Shown here one piece after another: positions 32,725 to 41,434 of a DNA stretch of 64,000 nucleotides; position 1 is the first letter of the stretch; every line of letters begins with the position of its first letter. The DNA is from Gordonia sputi NBRC 100414 (GTDB taxonomy: Bacteria; Actinomycetota; Actinomycetes; Mycobacteriales; Mycobacteriaceae), in NCBI RefSeq assembly GCF_000248055.1, contig NZ_BAFC01000127.1, positions 16,463 through 80,462 on the forward strand, written 5' to 3'. The position numbers were made by a program, and so were the translations under genes. Under the pieces are notes generated by a model, which ran no database searches, was not told the DNA's origin, and saw only the letters and a list, made by a program, of their open reading frames with translations.

Positions 32725-33537
32725 ATGAACCCCCAACGGCTGACCGTGAACTGCTCGATGCTGTTCACCGACCTACCGCTGCTGCGTCGACCGCAGGCAG
32801 CGCGAGATGCGGGCTTCGACGCCGTCGAATTCTGGTGGCCATTCGACGACGCCGTCCCTGCCGATCGAGAGGTCGACGAGTTCGTGTCGGCAATCGACGA
32901 CGCCGGGGTACGTCTCACCCACCTCAACCTCGCCGCGGGTGATCTCGCGGCGGGCGAGCGCGGGCTGCTGTCGCATCCGCCCAGGACGCGCGAGTTCGTC
33001 GAGAGCATCGACGTTGCGGTCGGCATCGGCGCACGACTGCGCACCGTCGGTTTCAATGCGCTCTACGGCAACCGCATGGCAGGACTCGATGTGGCCGAAC
33101 AAGACTCACTGGCAGTCGACAACCTTGCCGTCGCGGCTCGTGCCGCTGCGACGATCGGCGCACAGATCCTCCTCGAACCACTCAGTGCGCTCCCGGACTA
33201 TCCGCTCCGCCTTGCCGACGATGCGCTCGCAGTGTCCGACGCCGTTCGACGCGAGCACCGGATAGACAACGTCGCACTCCTCGCCGATCTGTATCACCTG
33301 TCGACGAATGGCGACGATCTCGACCACGTGCTCTCGCGCCACACCGGCCGGATCGGCCATGTGCAGATCGCCGACGCCCCTGGCCGCGGCGAACCAGGCA
33401 CGGGCACAATGGACTTCGCGCGACATCTCGACACGCTCGACGAAGCCGGGTATCCGAGATGGATCAGTCTCGAGTATCGACAGACACTGGCCGACCCGAT
33501 CGCGTGGCTCGCGGCGTTCACCAACGGCGCACACTGA
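32725..33537 (+). CDS. hyi: Hydroxypyruvate isomerase
   Basis: A TIM-barrel isomerase interconverting hydroxypyruvate and tartronate semialdehyde in glyoxylate metabolism. The ATG at 32725 gives the standard start RLTVNCSMLFTDLPLLRRPQ; GAGG lies nine bases before it, and the upstream open frame is unsupported. Metal ligands appear as LLEPLSALP (Glu), LLADLYHLS (Asp, His), GHVQIADAPGRGEPGTG and WISLEYRQT (Glu). Its length of 270 residues is typical. It precedes glxR by 44 bases, so the two form an operon. Glyoxylate carboligase (gcl), their usual partner, is not in this window. The 267 bases upstream, shared with the divergent MFS gene, contain CCTTG-N10-CAAGG, a possible operator. Confidence 0.9.
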   Translation: MNPQRLTVNCSMLFTDLPLLRRPQAARDAGFDAVEFWWPFDDAVPADREVDEFVSAIDDAGVRLTHLNLAAGDLAAGERGLLSHPPRTREFVESIDVAVGIGARLRTVGFNALYGNRMAGLDVAEQDSLAVDNLAVAARAAATIGAQILLEPLSALPDYPLRLADDALAVSDAVRREHRIDNVALLADLYHLSTNGDDLDHVLSRHTGRIGHVQIADAPGRGEPGTGTMDFARHLDTLDEAGYPRWISLEYRQTLADPIAWLAAFTNGAH

Positions 33538-33581
33538 AACACAACGGCATTCATATCACCACACCACGGAGGAGCACCCTC

Positions 33582-34469
33582 ATGGCAACCATCGCGTTCA
33601 TCGGACTCGGCGTGATGGGCAGTCCAATGTCGATCAACACGGTACGCGCTGGGCATCGCGTCGTCGGCTACAACCGCACAGCGTCGAAGGCCGCTGCACT
33701 CATCGACGCCGGTGGAACCGCGGCACAGTCCATCGCGGAAGCGGTCGCCGATGCCGACATCGTTGCCACCGTGCTCCCCGACTCCCCCGATGTCGAGCAG
33801 GCGCTGACTGGGCCCGATGGCGTGTTCACACATGCCAATCCTGGCACGGTCATCGTCGACTTCTCGACCATCAGACCCGACGTCGCGGTCCGGTTGTCCG
33901 ACGATGCCTCGGCGCACGGCTACACATTCCTCGACGCACCGGTGTCGGGCGGCGAAGAGGGCGCGGTCAATGCCACTCTGTCGATCATGGCCGGCGGCTC
34001 GAAAAAGGCATTCGATGCCGCATCACCCCTCTTGCGTGCTGTCGGTTCGACCGTCGTACACGTAGGCCCAAGCGGCAGTGGACAATTGGTCAAAGCGGCC
34101 AATCAACTGATCGTGGCCGCCAATATCGCCGCACTCGCCGAGGCACTCGTCTACCTCGAGGCCAACGGGGTACAGACCACGGCAGCGGTCGACGTCCTCG
34201 GCGGAGGACTCGCGGGGTCGACTGTGCTCAACCACAAGGCACACCGGATGATCGACAGAGACTTTACACCGGGAGCGCGAATCGACTTGCACCACAAGGA
34301 TCTCGGGATCGTCACCGCTTCCGCTCGTGAGGCAGGATTGGCTCTTCCGATCGGCTCCCTCGTCGCGACGCTCATGGCGTCGGCGCGGGCCAACGGCGAC
34401 GGCGACCTCGATCACGCCGCGCTGTTTCGGACGGTCGAACGACTGTCGGGCAGGCTCGACCAGCTGTGA
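33582..34469 (+). CDS. glxR: 2-hydroxy-3-oxopropionate (tartronate semialdehyde) reductase
   Basis: NAD(P)H-dependent reductase converting tartronate semialdehyde to glycerate, the step after Hyi. ATG 33582 follows GGAGG at nine bases. The Rossmann motif FIGLGVMGSPMSINTVRAGH is at the N-terminus, the substrate-binding DAPVSGGEEGAVNATL near residue 120, and the catalytic lysine in GSGQLVKAANQLIVAANIAA near residue 170. HHKDLGIVTASAREAGLALP in the C-terminal helical domain is also conserved in beta-hydroxyacid dehydrogenases. Its 295 residues are the usual length. Together with Hyi it would feed glyoxylate-derived carbon, for example from purine or glycolate breakdown, into glycerate. Confidence 0.92.
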   Translation: MATIAFIGLGVMGSPMSINTVRAGHRVVGYNRTASKAAALIDAGGTAAQSIAEAVADADIVATVLPDSPDVEQALTGPDGVFTHANPGTVIVDFSTIRPDVAVRLSDDASAHGYTFLDAPVSGGEEGAVNATLSIMAGGSKKAFDAASPLLRAVGSTVVHVGPSGSGQLVKAANQLIVAANIAALAEALVYLEANGVQTTAAVDVLGGGLAGSTVLNHKAHRMIDRDFTPGARIDLHHKDLGIVTASAREAGLALPIGSLVATLMASARANGDGDLDHAALFRTVERLSGRLDQL

Positions 34470-34498
34470 TGTTCTAGCCCGCGCTGCTGTCCCCCGCC

Positions 34499-35170
34499 CT
34501 ACTGCCCCGCCCTACGCCCTACTGCACCGCCCTGCTGTCCCCCGCCCGGCTGCAGAGTGCCGCGTTCGAGGCCGAGCTCGTTCTCCATCGCGCGTCGAAC
34601 GAGACGCCCTCTGTCGGGAGCACCCGCGTAGTGCACCAGTGCGTGCGAGTTCACGCCGTCGATCATTCCGAGGAACTGCCACGCGACGTCGGCCGCATCG
34701 TCGGTGACGAACTCACCCGCGTCGACACCCTCGATGATGAGCTCTGACACCAGTGACTGCCACCGACCCATCACATCCCGAACAGCCGCGGCGAGAGGGC
34801 GATTGACCCTGCCGAGGCTGAAGGCGTCGGCCCAGACGATCGTGACGTCGTCGCGGCCAGGCTCGGTCAGCGTCGTAATCAAGTTCCTCAGCTTCGACGT
34901 CGCGTTCGGATCATCGGCAATGAGTTCGGCGATCTCGTCGACCTCGGCGCTCGTGATTGCCTCGAATGTCGACGCGACGAGCTCGTCCATACTCGGCTCG
35001 TAATGCGCGACGAGCGCAGGTGCAACGCCTGCCTGTGCGCCGACAGACCTCAACGTCAGCCCCGGAAGCCCATCGACACGAGCGACCTGACACGCGGCGG
35101 AGCGGATTTCGTCGGCCCGTTCCTCAGGCGACTTGCGGGGTGCACGCGTCCGACTCTTCGAGACCATCAC
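34499..35170 (-). CDS. TetR-family regulator next to aguA
   Basis: A 223-residue repressor. The N-terminal helix-turn-helix (residues 15-62) has ERADEIRSAACQVARVDGLP, then LTLRSVGAQAGVAPALVAHY. The ligand-binding helical domain contains WADAFSLGRVNRPLAAAVRD and is like the BetI-type C-terminal domain. It is divergent from aguA, and the 144 bases between carry two palindromes with the same half site, so it almost certainly represses aguA and itself. Ligand might be agmatine, putrescine or a related amine. The start is the GTG at 35170 or the ATG next to it. The last 15 residues (GGGQQGGAVGRRAGQ) are encoded by short GC-rich repeats and look like a late extension. Confidence 0.85.
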   Translation of the reverse strand: MMVSKSRTRAPRKSPEERADEIRSAACQVARVDGLPGLTLRSVGAQAGVAPALVAHYEPSMDELVASTFEAITSAEVDEIAELIADDPNATSKLRNLITTLTEPGRDDVTIVWADAFSLGRVNRPLAAAVRDVMGRWQSLVSELIIEGVDAGEFVTDDAADVAWQFLGMIDGVNSHALVHYAGAPDRGRLVRRAMENELGLERGTLQPGGGQQGGAVGRRAGQ

Positions 35171-35209
35171 TCAGCGATCATCGTGCCTGGCCATCATGGA
35201 GTCAACCGC

Positions 35210-35229
35210 TATTGATCACAAGATCAATA
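35210..35229. promoter_or_regulatory. Palindromic operator 1, TATTGATC-N4-GATCAATA
   Basis: A perfect 20-base palindrome 40 bases before the TetR start. Its half site is the same as in the palindrome at 35279-35300; the centres are exactly 70 bases apart. This is the expected arrangement for a TetR dimer pair controlling two divergent genes. Confidence 0.75.
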
Positions 35230-35278
35230 ATTTGCTCGTTCCGCTTGACGACCCGGCCCACACCCCTTACCGTTCTAG

Positions 35279-35300
35279 TTATTGATTGTTCGATCAATAA
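35279..35300. promoter_or_regulatory. Palindromic operator 2, TTATTGAT-N6-ATCAATAA
   Basis: A perfect 8-base inverted repeat around a 6-base spacer, ending 14 bases before the aguA ATG. It overlaps the region where the aguA -10 or transcript start must lie, so binding would block aguA expression. Confidence 0.75.
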
Positions 35301-35314
35301 CGAAAGGCACCGAT

Positions 35315-36349
35315 ATGTCCTGGACAATGCCCGCCGAGACGGCCCCCCACGAGCGTGTGTGGATGGCGTTTCCACGGACCAACACCACCCTCGCCGAGAG
35401 CGCGGCCGACGCCGAGACCGCGTACGCCGCGTGGAGCGAGGTTGCCAATACGGTCGCGCAGTTCGAGAAGGTCATCATGGTCGTCGACCCGACCGAGACG
35501 ACGCGTGCGCGCGCCCTGCTCTCGGAGGAGATCGAGATCGTCGAAGCACCGCTAGACGACTCGTGGATGCGCGACATCGGACCGACCTTCGTCATCGACG
35601 ACGCCGGCCAACTCGGCGCTGTCACATGGACGTTCAACGGTTGGGGCGCACAGGAGTGGGCTGAGTGGACCAACGATCGTCAGATCGGGCGCGTGGTCGC
35701 GGGCCGGGCTGGTGTCCCCGTTGTCAGCTCGATGCTCGTCCAGGAGGGTGGCGCCATCCACGTCGACGGCGAGGGCACCGTACTCGTCACCGAGACCGTC
35801 CAACTCGACCCCTACCGCAATCCCTACGCCACGCGCGAGACGATCGAAGCCGAGCTCGAGCGCACGATCGGCGCACGGAAGGTCATCTGGCTCCCCCGCG
35901 GTCTGACCCGCGACTACGAGCGGTTCGGCACGCGCGGTCACGTCGACATGGTCGCGACCATCCCCTCCCCCGGGACGCTGCTGCTCCACCATCAGCCGAA
36001 TCCCGACCATCCCGACCACGCAGTCACCAAGGGTTTGCGCGGGTTCTTCGAAGGCACCACCGACGCAGCCGGGCGATCGTGGAACATCGTCGATCTGCCC
36101 GCTCCCGAAACGATCCGGGACTCCGAGGGCTTCGTCGACTACAGCTACATCAACCACCTCGTCGTCAATGGTGGTGTCGTCGCATGTGGTTACGGTGAAC
36201 CGGAGGCCGACGCGCGCGCAGCCGAGATCCTGGCGTCGGTCTACCCCGGCCGGCGTGTGGTGACCATCGACGCCCGCGAGATCCTGGCGCGCGGCGGTGG
36301 AATCCACTGCATCACCCAGCAACAACCGGCCGTCGGCGCCACGTCATGA
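35315..36349 (+). CDS. aguA: Agmatine deiminase
   Basis: Hydrolyses agmatine to N-carbamoylputrescine and ammonia (PAD-type guanidine-modifying enzyme). ATG 35315 follows GAAAGG. Conserved segments: MPAETAPHERVWMAFP at the start, DDSWMRDIGPTFV, LVQEGGAIHVDGEGTVLVTE, RYG-type FGTRGHVDMVA with its catalytic His, and the nucleophile Cys332 in GGGIHCITQQQP. Its 344 residues fit the family, and every catalytic residue is present. Its stop overlaps the ATG of the amidase gene (ATGA). A carbamoylputrescine amidohydrolase would be the classical partner, but the neighbour is an amidase-signature enzyme instead. Control by the divergent TetR protein is very likely. Confidence 0.92.
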   Translation: MSWTMPAETAPHERVWMAFPRTNTTLAESAADAETAYAAWSEVANTVAQFEKVIMVVDPTETTRARALLSEEIEIVEAPLDDSWMRDIGPTFVIDDAGQLGAVTWTFNGWGAQEWAEWTNDRQIGRVVAGRAGVPVVSSMLVQEGGAIHVDGEGTVLVTETVQLDPYRNPYATRETIEAELERTIGARKVIWLPRGLTRDYERFGTRGHVDMVATIPSPGTLLLHHQPNPDHPDHAVTKGLRGFFEGTTDAAGRSWNIVDLPAPETIRDSEGFVDYSYINHLVVNGGVVACGYGEPEADARAAEILASVYPGRRVVTIDAREILARGGGIHCITQQQPAVGATS

Positions 36350-38356
36350 CGTCCCCGGCACAAACCCCACCACTGGTGGAGGCATCGATATCCGAACTGA
36401 GTGCCGCGCTGGAATCAGGCGCGGTCACCAGCGTCGAACTCGTCTGCGGGTATCTGAATCGCATCGGTCGATACGATCGACATGGGTTGACGCTCAACGC
36501 GATTCCCGTTCTCAATCCGACGATGTTCGACGAAGCGCGCGCATCGGACGAACGCCGTGCCCGTGGCGAGGCGTACGGGCCGTTCGACGGCATCCCGTAC
36601 ACCGCGAAGGACAGTTACCGGGTGAAGGGCCTCACCGTGGCGTCGGGGTCGCCGGCGTTCGCACATCTTGTCGCGGGTTCAGACGCATTTGCCGTTGAAC
36701 GCCTGCGAAGCGCCGGAGCCATCTGCCTCGGTCTCACCAACATGCCTCCGATGGCCAATGGCGGTATGCAGCGTGGCGTATACGGGAGGGCCGAGAGTCC
36801 TTACAACAGTGACTATCTCGCGGCCGCGTACCTGTCCGGCTCGTCGAACGGTTCCGGTGCGTCGACGACTGCGAGCCTGGCGGCTTTCGGCCTCGGCGAG
36901 GAAACGTGGTCGAGTGGCCGCTCCCCCGCGTCGAACAACGCGCTCGTCGCGTACACGCCGTCGCGCGGCGTGATCTCGGTGCGCGGCAACTGGCCTCTGA
37001 CACCAACAATGGATGTCGTTGTGCCGCATACACGTACGGTCGACGATATGCTCGCACTGCTCGATGTTCTCGTCGCCGATGACGCCGACACCCGAGGCGA
37101 CTTCTGGCGCACGCAGCCGTGGGTGGAGTTGCCCGCAGCGTCGTCGGTGCGGCCCGAGTCGTATCTGGAACTCCGCGATGACAATGCATTGCGAGGCAAG
37201 CGTTTCGGGATACCCCGAATCATCCTGGGAGACGACCCCGACGCGGGCTGGCCGATCACACCACGACCCTCGGTCATCGATCTGTGGAACCGCGCGCGGG
37301 AAGATCTGGAGGCAGCGGGCGCCGAAGTGGTCGACGTCGACTTCCCCGCCCTGACCAACTACGAACTCGACCGACCCGACGCCCGCGACGGCTATGCCCG
37401 CGGAATCCTGCCGGAGGGATTCTTCGACGCCGAGATGTGGGACCTCACCGTCTGGTCGTGGAACGACTTCTTTGCAGGCCAACGGCGACCCCGCACTGAA
37501 CCGCCTCGCCGACGTCGAGGGGTCGTTGATCTTCCCGCTGCCCGACGGCGCGATTCCCGATGAGCTGCACGGGTATTACGCGCGGTACAACCTGGACATC
37601 AGCGAGTACCCAGAGCGCGCCGCACTCGGAATCCCAACGCTCGATGAGATCCCGGATCTGGCCGAGGGCGTCCGCGGGCTCGAGGAACTGCGTCGTGTCG
37701 ACTTGGAGGAGTGGCTCGACGAACTCGGCCTCGACGCGCTGGTGTTCCCTTCTGCGCTCGACGTCGGACCTGCAGACGCCGACATCAATGCGGCATCGCA
37801 CGAACGTGCCATGGCAAACGGGGTGTGGGTGTCGACCGGCAACACCATGATCCGTCACTACGGCATTCCGACTGTCAACGTCACGATGGGCGCGATGAGT
37901 GACATCGGAATGCCCGTGAACCTGACATTCGCCGGGCGCGCCTACGACGACAACGCACTTCTCGCCTACGGCTGGGCCTACGAGCACGCCTCTCGACGCC
38001 GCACCGCTCCGCCGTCGACGCCGGAGCTGCCACCGCTGAGACGCCCAGGCGTCGTGTCCGACGGCGACGTCCCCGCGCTCGAACTGACAGCGTCCGCTCG
38101 ACGCGATGCGCAGGTGGCCGTCATCGAGGTCTCGGGCTCGTCCGACGCCGACCTGCTGCAGGTCTTCGTCGACGGAGATGCTGTTCCGGTCGACCGCGAG
38201 GGATCGAGCTTCACAGCCTCGATCGAGATTCCCGCGGCTGAGCTCACGCGACAACACTCCGCGTGGCGCATCCCGTACGGCGCACTCGTGACGGCGATCG
38301 CGACGTCATCGAACGGCGCTGCCAACGCCGAATATGTGACCGTGGACGGCATCTGA
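36346..38356 (+). pseudogene. Amidase-signature family protein, frameshifted
   Basis: The amidase domain starts four bases before the aguA stop. The catalytic Lys lies in GIPYTAKDSYRVKGL and the Gly/Ser-rich signature in LSGSSNGSGAST, followed by EETWSSGRSPASNNALVAYT. After WSWNDFF (codons near 37465-37473) the frame is lost and ends at 37561. The sequence resumes one frame over with LQANGDPALNRLADVEGSLI and continues to 38356 with IPTLDEIPDLAEGVRGLEEL, the final amidase part GIPTVNVTMG, and a beta-rich C-terminal add-on of about 100 residues. Removing one T from the TTCTTT at 37468-37473 restores WNDFLQANGDP. Either the gene is newly dead or the base is a sequencing error. Confidence 0.85.
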
Positions 38357-38404
38357 CCACACTCCGTCTATCCGGACGCTATTCGAACCTGCCTCGAGCA
38401 ACCA

Positions 38405-38445
38405 CGTCTGCCCCGCCACCGGGGTGTGGTGGCGGGGTGTAGACG
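38405..38445. terminator. Bidirectional terminator between amidase and HNH gene
   Basis: CCCCGCCACC (38411-38420) pairs perfectly with GGTGGCGGGG (38428-38437); the outer CGTCT (38405-38409) and AGACG (38441-38445) extend it. The loop is 7 bases. It lies between two convergent genes and probably ends both transcripts. Confidence 0.7.
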
Positions 38446-38534
38446 GGTTGCGGCACAACCGGATTCGACGACTCGCCCAGTTCGTCGGGCCAGCGTGTCG
38501 GCCGGGTCGGCACACCGGTCAGTTCACGCGGTGG

Positions 38535-40361
38535 TCAGGCGGCGTCGGCCAGCGGTGGGTCGGCGCCTCCTGGTGGGTCGATGCCGCCGAGCCACCAGGG
38601 GCTGGCTGGTGGGGCTGGACCTGTTGGCGCGTCTGGGTCTGTGGGCGAGTCGGGGTCGGGTGGATCAGCGAGGTTCCATTGGATGTCGACGCGCGGGCTA
38701 AGGCGCAGGGTATCGCTCAAGGGCAGTGCGCCCACCAGAGCGAGCTCGACCCGCCCGCGGGGCGGGTCCGGCATTGAGGGCGGAGGCACAATCGCGGTAA
38801 CAGTTGTGTCTGTGGCGATTCCGCTACCGGCCGCGCGTGCTGCGGCGGCGGCCTCGTTGCTGATGTGCTCGGCGGCGAGGTAGTCGTGGAAGTCGGCTTT
38901 GACGTCGGCGATGCGGTTGATGCGTTCGGGATTCTCGGGCATACCGGGCTTGGCGTTCAATCGCCACGCAACACGCCCGGTGTCGGGTCCGTCGGTGATC
39001 ATGCGGGTGGTGAACTGCCCAGGCTTTTTACCGACCCGCCGATTGTGCACATCACACGCCGGCACCAACTGGTCGATATCGGTCAACCCGCCGTCGGCCC
39101 AGTCCTTGGCGGCGTGATGCATCTGCACCCTGCTCGCGGGTTGGTTGCAGCCGGGTGCGGAACACATTTTCCCGCCGGGTGAGGCGAACGACGCGAACCG
39201 TTGCCCCAACGACGCGATCCGCTTCGACCGACCAAGGTAGAGCGGGATGCTGGTGTGTTCACCGAACACCGCCAAATACTGACTCGCACCACTCTTAGCG
39301 GCCATCTCGATCACATCGTCGATCGGCAGGAGCGTTCCGGACGTGGTTTGCGCGATCCCTGCTTGTGCTTCCAACTCGTGCAGGCTGGTGGTGACGATTA
39401 CCTGGATCGGTAATCCCCGATGGGTGTTGCCGAGCATGCCGGATTCCAACACTTGCCCGAGTAGGGCGGAGAAGGCGTCGTGGTTGCGTTGGGCGGGTGA
39501 GCGTTGATCCCGCAGCGCTGCCGCCGCGACCTGTTCAGCATTGGCGGTGGTGATCGGCCCGACGGGCGAATCGGGGTCGTCGGGGTTGTTCATGCCGGGT
39601 TTTGCCCACGAGTCCAGCACGGTGTCGAGCCGGGCGCGGGCGATCGGATCGAGATCGGCGGTCAACCGCGACATGAGTTGTGCGTTTTGCCGGTTCACCC
39701 ATAACCGTCGTCGTCGTTTGCGGTCTTTCGGGTTGGTGAGTGATCCATCCGGATCGAGGTGGGCGAGTAGCCGTGAACCGAGGTTGGTGATTTCGGTGGG
39801 GGTGAACTGGACCGCATACCCGGCCATCTGTGCTTCGGCGGCAGCTTTCGTCTCCGCCGAAATGTCGGCGGGGATCGCCTCCAACACTTCGAGTACCGCG
39901 CGGACGTGCGCGCCGGCGACGCGCCCTTCCACGACGTAGCCGGCCAACGTGGGACAGGAGGGTGGGAGGCGGTCACCGCAGATGGTGGTGAAGGAGCCGG
40001 TCGCCGCGATCACCCGATATCGGGCGGCCGGATCGCCAATATGCAGACGTTGCCCCATGAAATTCCGAATATCGCGAAAACCCAACGAGTGCGGCAGGTC
40101 GCGGTCGGACGCTTCCACGATCAAGCGGTCGGTGACCGCACCGGCCGTCCGCAGTGCTAGCCGTTCGGCTTCGACGGTGGCTTCGACGAGCACGTCGTCG
40201 GACACCAACGACACATCCACGGCAGCCAGCTCATCCAACACCGCGGCAAGGCGTGACAGTTTCTCCGCCACCACCGCATCCGCAGACCCCACCGCCGCAG
40301 CAGCCAAAACCGAAGGCGCACGGCCATTCTCACCAGTGCCCTGATTGCTGTTGTCGTTCAC
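38535..40361 (-). CDS. DUF222/13E12-family HNH endonuclease-like protein
   Basis: A 608-residue protein of a large family repeated in mycobacterial and Gordonia genomes. The N-terminal DUF222 helical region (about 20-330) contains LVEATVEAERLALRTAGAVT and SHLHRA-like RLLAHLDPDGSLT. The HNH nuclease domain is near residues 405-450: CSAPGCNQPASRVQMHHAAK, then DWADGGLTDIDQLVPACDVH, with all Cys and His ligands. The final 150 residues are Pro/Asp-rich and probably disordered. I prefer GTG 40361 (VNDNSNQGT). Upstream on the minus strand TAGTGT could be a -10. Family function is unproven; such proteins are scattered as selfish or mobile-like copies. Confidence 0.88.
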   Translation of the reverse strand: MNDNSNQGTGENGRAPSVLAAAAVGSADAVVAEKLSRLAAVLDELAAVDVSLVSDDVLVEATVEAERLALRTAGAVTDRLIVEASDRDLPHSLGFRDIRNFMGQRLHIGDPAARYRVIAATGSFTTICGDRLPPSCPTLAGYVVEGRVAGAHVRAVLEVLEAIPADISAETKAAAEAQMAGYAVQFTPTEITNLGSRLLAHLDPDGSLTNPKDRKRRRRLWVNRQNAQLMSRLTADLDPIARARLDTVLDSWAKPGMNNPDDPDSPVGPITTANAEQVAAAALRDQRSPAQRNHDAFSALLGQVLESGMLGNTHRGLPIQVIVTTSLHELEAQAGIAQTTSGTLLPIDDVIEMAAKSGASQYLAVFGEHTSIPLYLGRSKRIASLGQRFASFASPGGKMCSAPGCNQPASRVQMHHAAKDWADGGLTDIDQLVPACDVHNRRVGKKPGQFTTRMITDGPDTGRVAWRLNAKPGMPENPERINRIADVKADFHDYLAAEHISNEAAAAARAAGSGIATDTTVTAIVPPPSMPDPPRGRVELALVGALPLSDTLRLSPRVDIQWNLADPPDPDSPTDPDAPTGPAPPASPWWLGGIDPPGGADPPLADAA

Positions 40362-40547
40362 GTGCCGCCACCCCCGCCCCACGTCGTCTCGAATATGTGT
40401 TCTACACTACCAGACAATACGGACAGCGTCGAGGAAAAATCGAAGAAACTTTCGAGCCATCGAAAACCGATGACGACAGGCTGATCGACCAGTTGTCCGC
40501 GATTCGGACTCACGCAGAATCCGCGGTACCGATTCAGGCGCTCAACT

Positions 40548-41009
40548 TCAGGCGCTCAACAAATCGCGCGTTACCTGCAGCTGGCCCAGGTGCTGGGCAA
40601 GCTCGTGTACGACATGCAGCACAACCCACTGCGGCGTAACGGTGTCGAGGTCGACATTCGCGCGTGTTCCGCGTGCATCGCGGCCCGCAATTCCGTTGCG
40701 CAACATACGCGTCGCCCACACATCCACGTCGGCGCGGACCTGCGCGATACGCACGACGAGATCGTCGCGCGTTCCGGTGGCCTCGAACTCCCCCGACCGA
40801 TCACGGGGCAGGTCCAATCCGCAGCCGAATGTTCCCAGCCACCAGCGGGTCATCTCGATGCAGTGGTGGACAATCGCGTACGGCGCGTTGGAGCCTGCGA
40901 CCGGCAGTCTGCTGTTGAGGTCGGCGTCGGCCACGCCGTCGAGCGTGGCGAGAATGCCGTCCCAGCATCGATCAGCGGTGTCACGAGCGGCCTCAAACCA
41001 GAGATCCAT
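40548..41009 (-). CDS. DinB/DUF664-family protein
   Basis: A 153-residue four-helix protein of the DinB superfamily, mycothiol- or bacillithiol-dependent S-transferase-like. The metal-binding histidines are visible: APYAIVHHCIEMTRWW near residue 48, and LHVVHELAQHLGQLQVTRDL at the C-terminus (HxxxH). This three-His pattern matches DUF664 proteins rather than maleylpyruvate isomerase. The start at 41009 (MDLWFEAARDTADRCW) has no clear ribosome-binding site. It is monocistronic and divergent from the repeat-peptide operon across 170 bases. A detoxifying thiol transfer is possible; the substrate is unknown. Confidence 0.8.
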   Translation of the reverse strand: MDLWFEAARDTADRCWDGILATLDGVADADLNSRLPVAGSNAPYAIVHHCIEMTRWWLGTFGCGLDLPRDRSGEFEATGTRDDLVVRIAQVRADVDVWATRMLRNGIAGRDARGTRANVDLDTVTPQWVVLHVVHELAQHLGQLQVTRDLLSA

Positions 41010-41179
41010 CGCTACAGCGTGTCACGTTCGAATCATCGTGACCTTGCAGGAACCGCCATCTCGGCGCAGTAACGAACTTCGACCCTCGTCGACGAATCCT
41101 CGTCAAGAGCGTCACATGTCGACATAGTGGAGTGTGGAGTCCCCAACCGAGTGACTCCCAACGAGGAAAGGGTTTACCC

Positions 41180-41434
41180 ATGGCACTCGACGACGACGAC
41201 ATCACCACCTCCAGCCCAGGGGGCGAAGGTCCTGCCGATGGCGGCTCGAATCCCGGCGGACACGACGGCGGCGCAGACGGCACCGCCTCACCCGGCGAAG
41301 GACCAGCCGACGGCGGCTCCAACCCCGGCGGACACGACGGCGGCGCAGACGGCACCGCCTCACCCGGCGAAGGACCAGCCGACGGCGGCTCCAACCCCGA
41401 TGGACACGACGGCGGGGCAGACGGCACCGCCTGA
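41180..41434 (+). CDS. Repeat peptide, candidate multi-core RiPP precursor
   Basis: An 84-residue peptide. ATG 41180 follows GAGGAAAGGG. The leader is short and acidic, MALDDDDITTSSPG. The rest is three near-identical 24-residue units (residues 15-38, 39-62, 63-84, the last lacking two residues), each containing DGGSNPGGHDGGADGT. The only change is one Gly to Asp in unit 3. The composition is Gly, Asp, Ala, Pro, Asn, Ser, with one His and one Asn per unit and no Cys or aromatic residue. The stop TGA is followed directly by the GTG of a JmjC oxygenase. An enzyme-coupled repeat peptide is the layout of a multi-core RiPP; a low-complexity surface or stress peptide is the alternative. Confidence 0.7.
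   Translation: MALDDDDITTSSPGGEGPADGGSNPGGHDGGADGTASPGEGPADGGSNPGGHDGGADGTASPGEGPADGGSNPDGHDGGADGTA
41222..41431 (+). repeat. Three tandem 72-base units in the peptide gene
   Basis: Units at 41222-41293, 41294-41365 and 41366-41431 (66 bases). Units 2 and 3 are nearly identical at the DNA level. Unit 1 differs at several synonymous positions, so the units have been kept at the protein level or copied recently. Confidence 0.9.
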
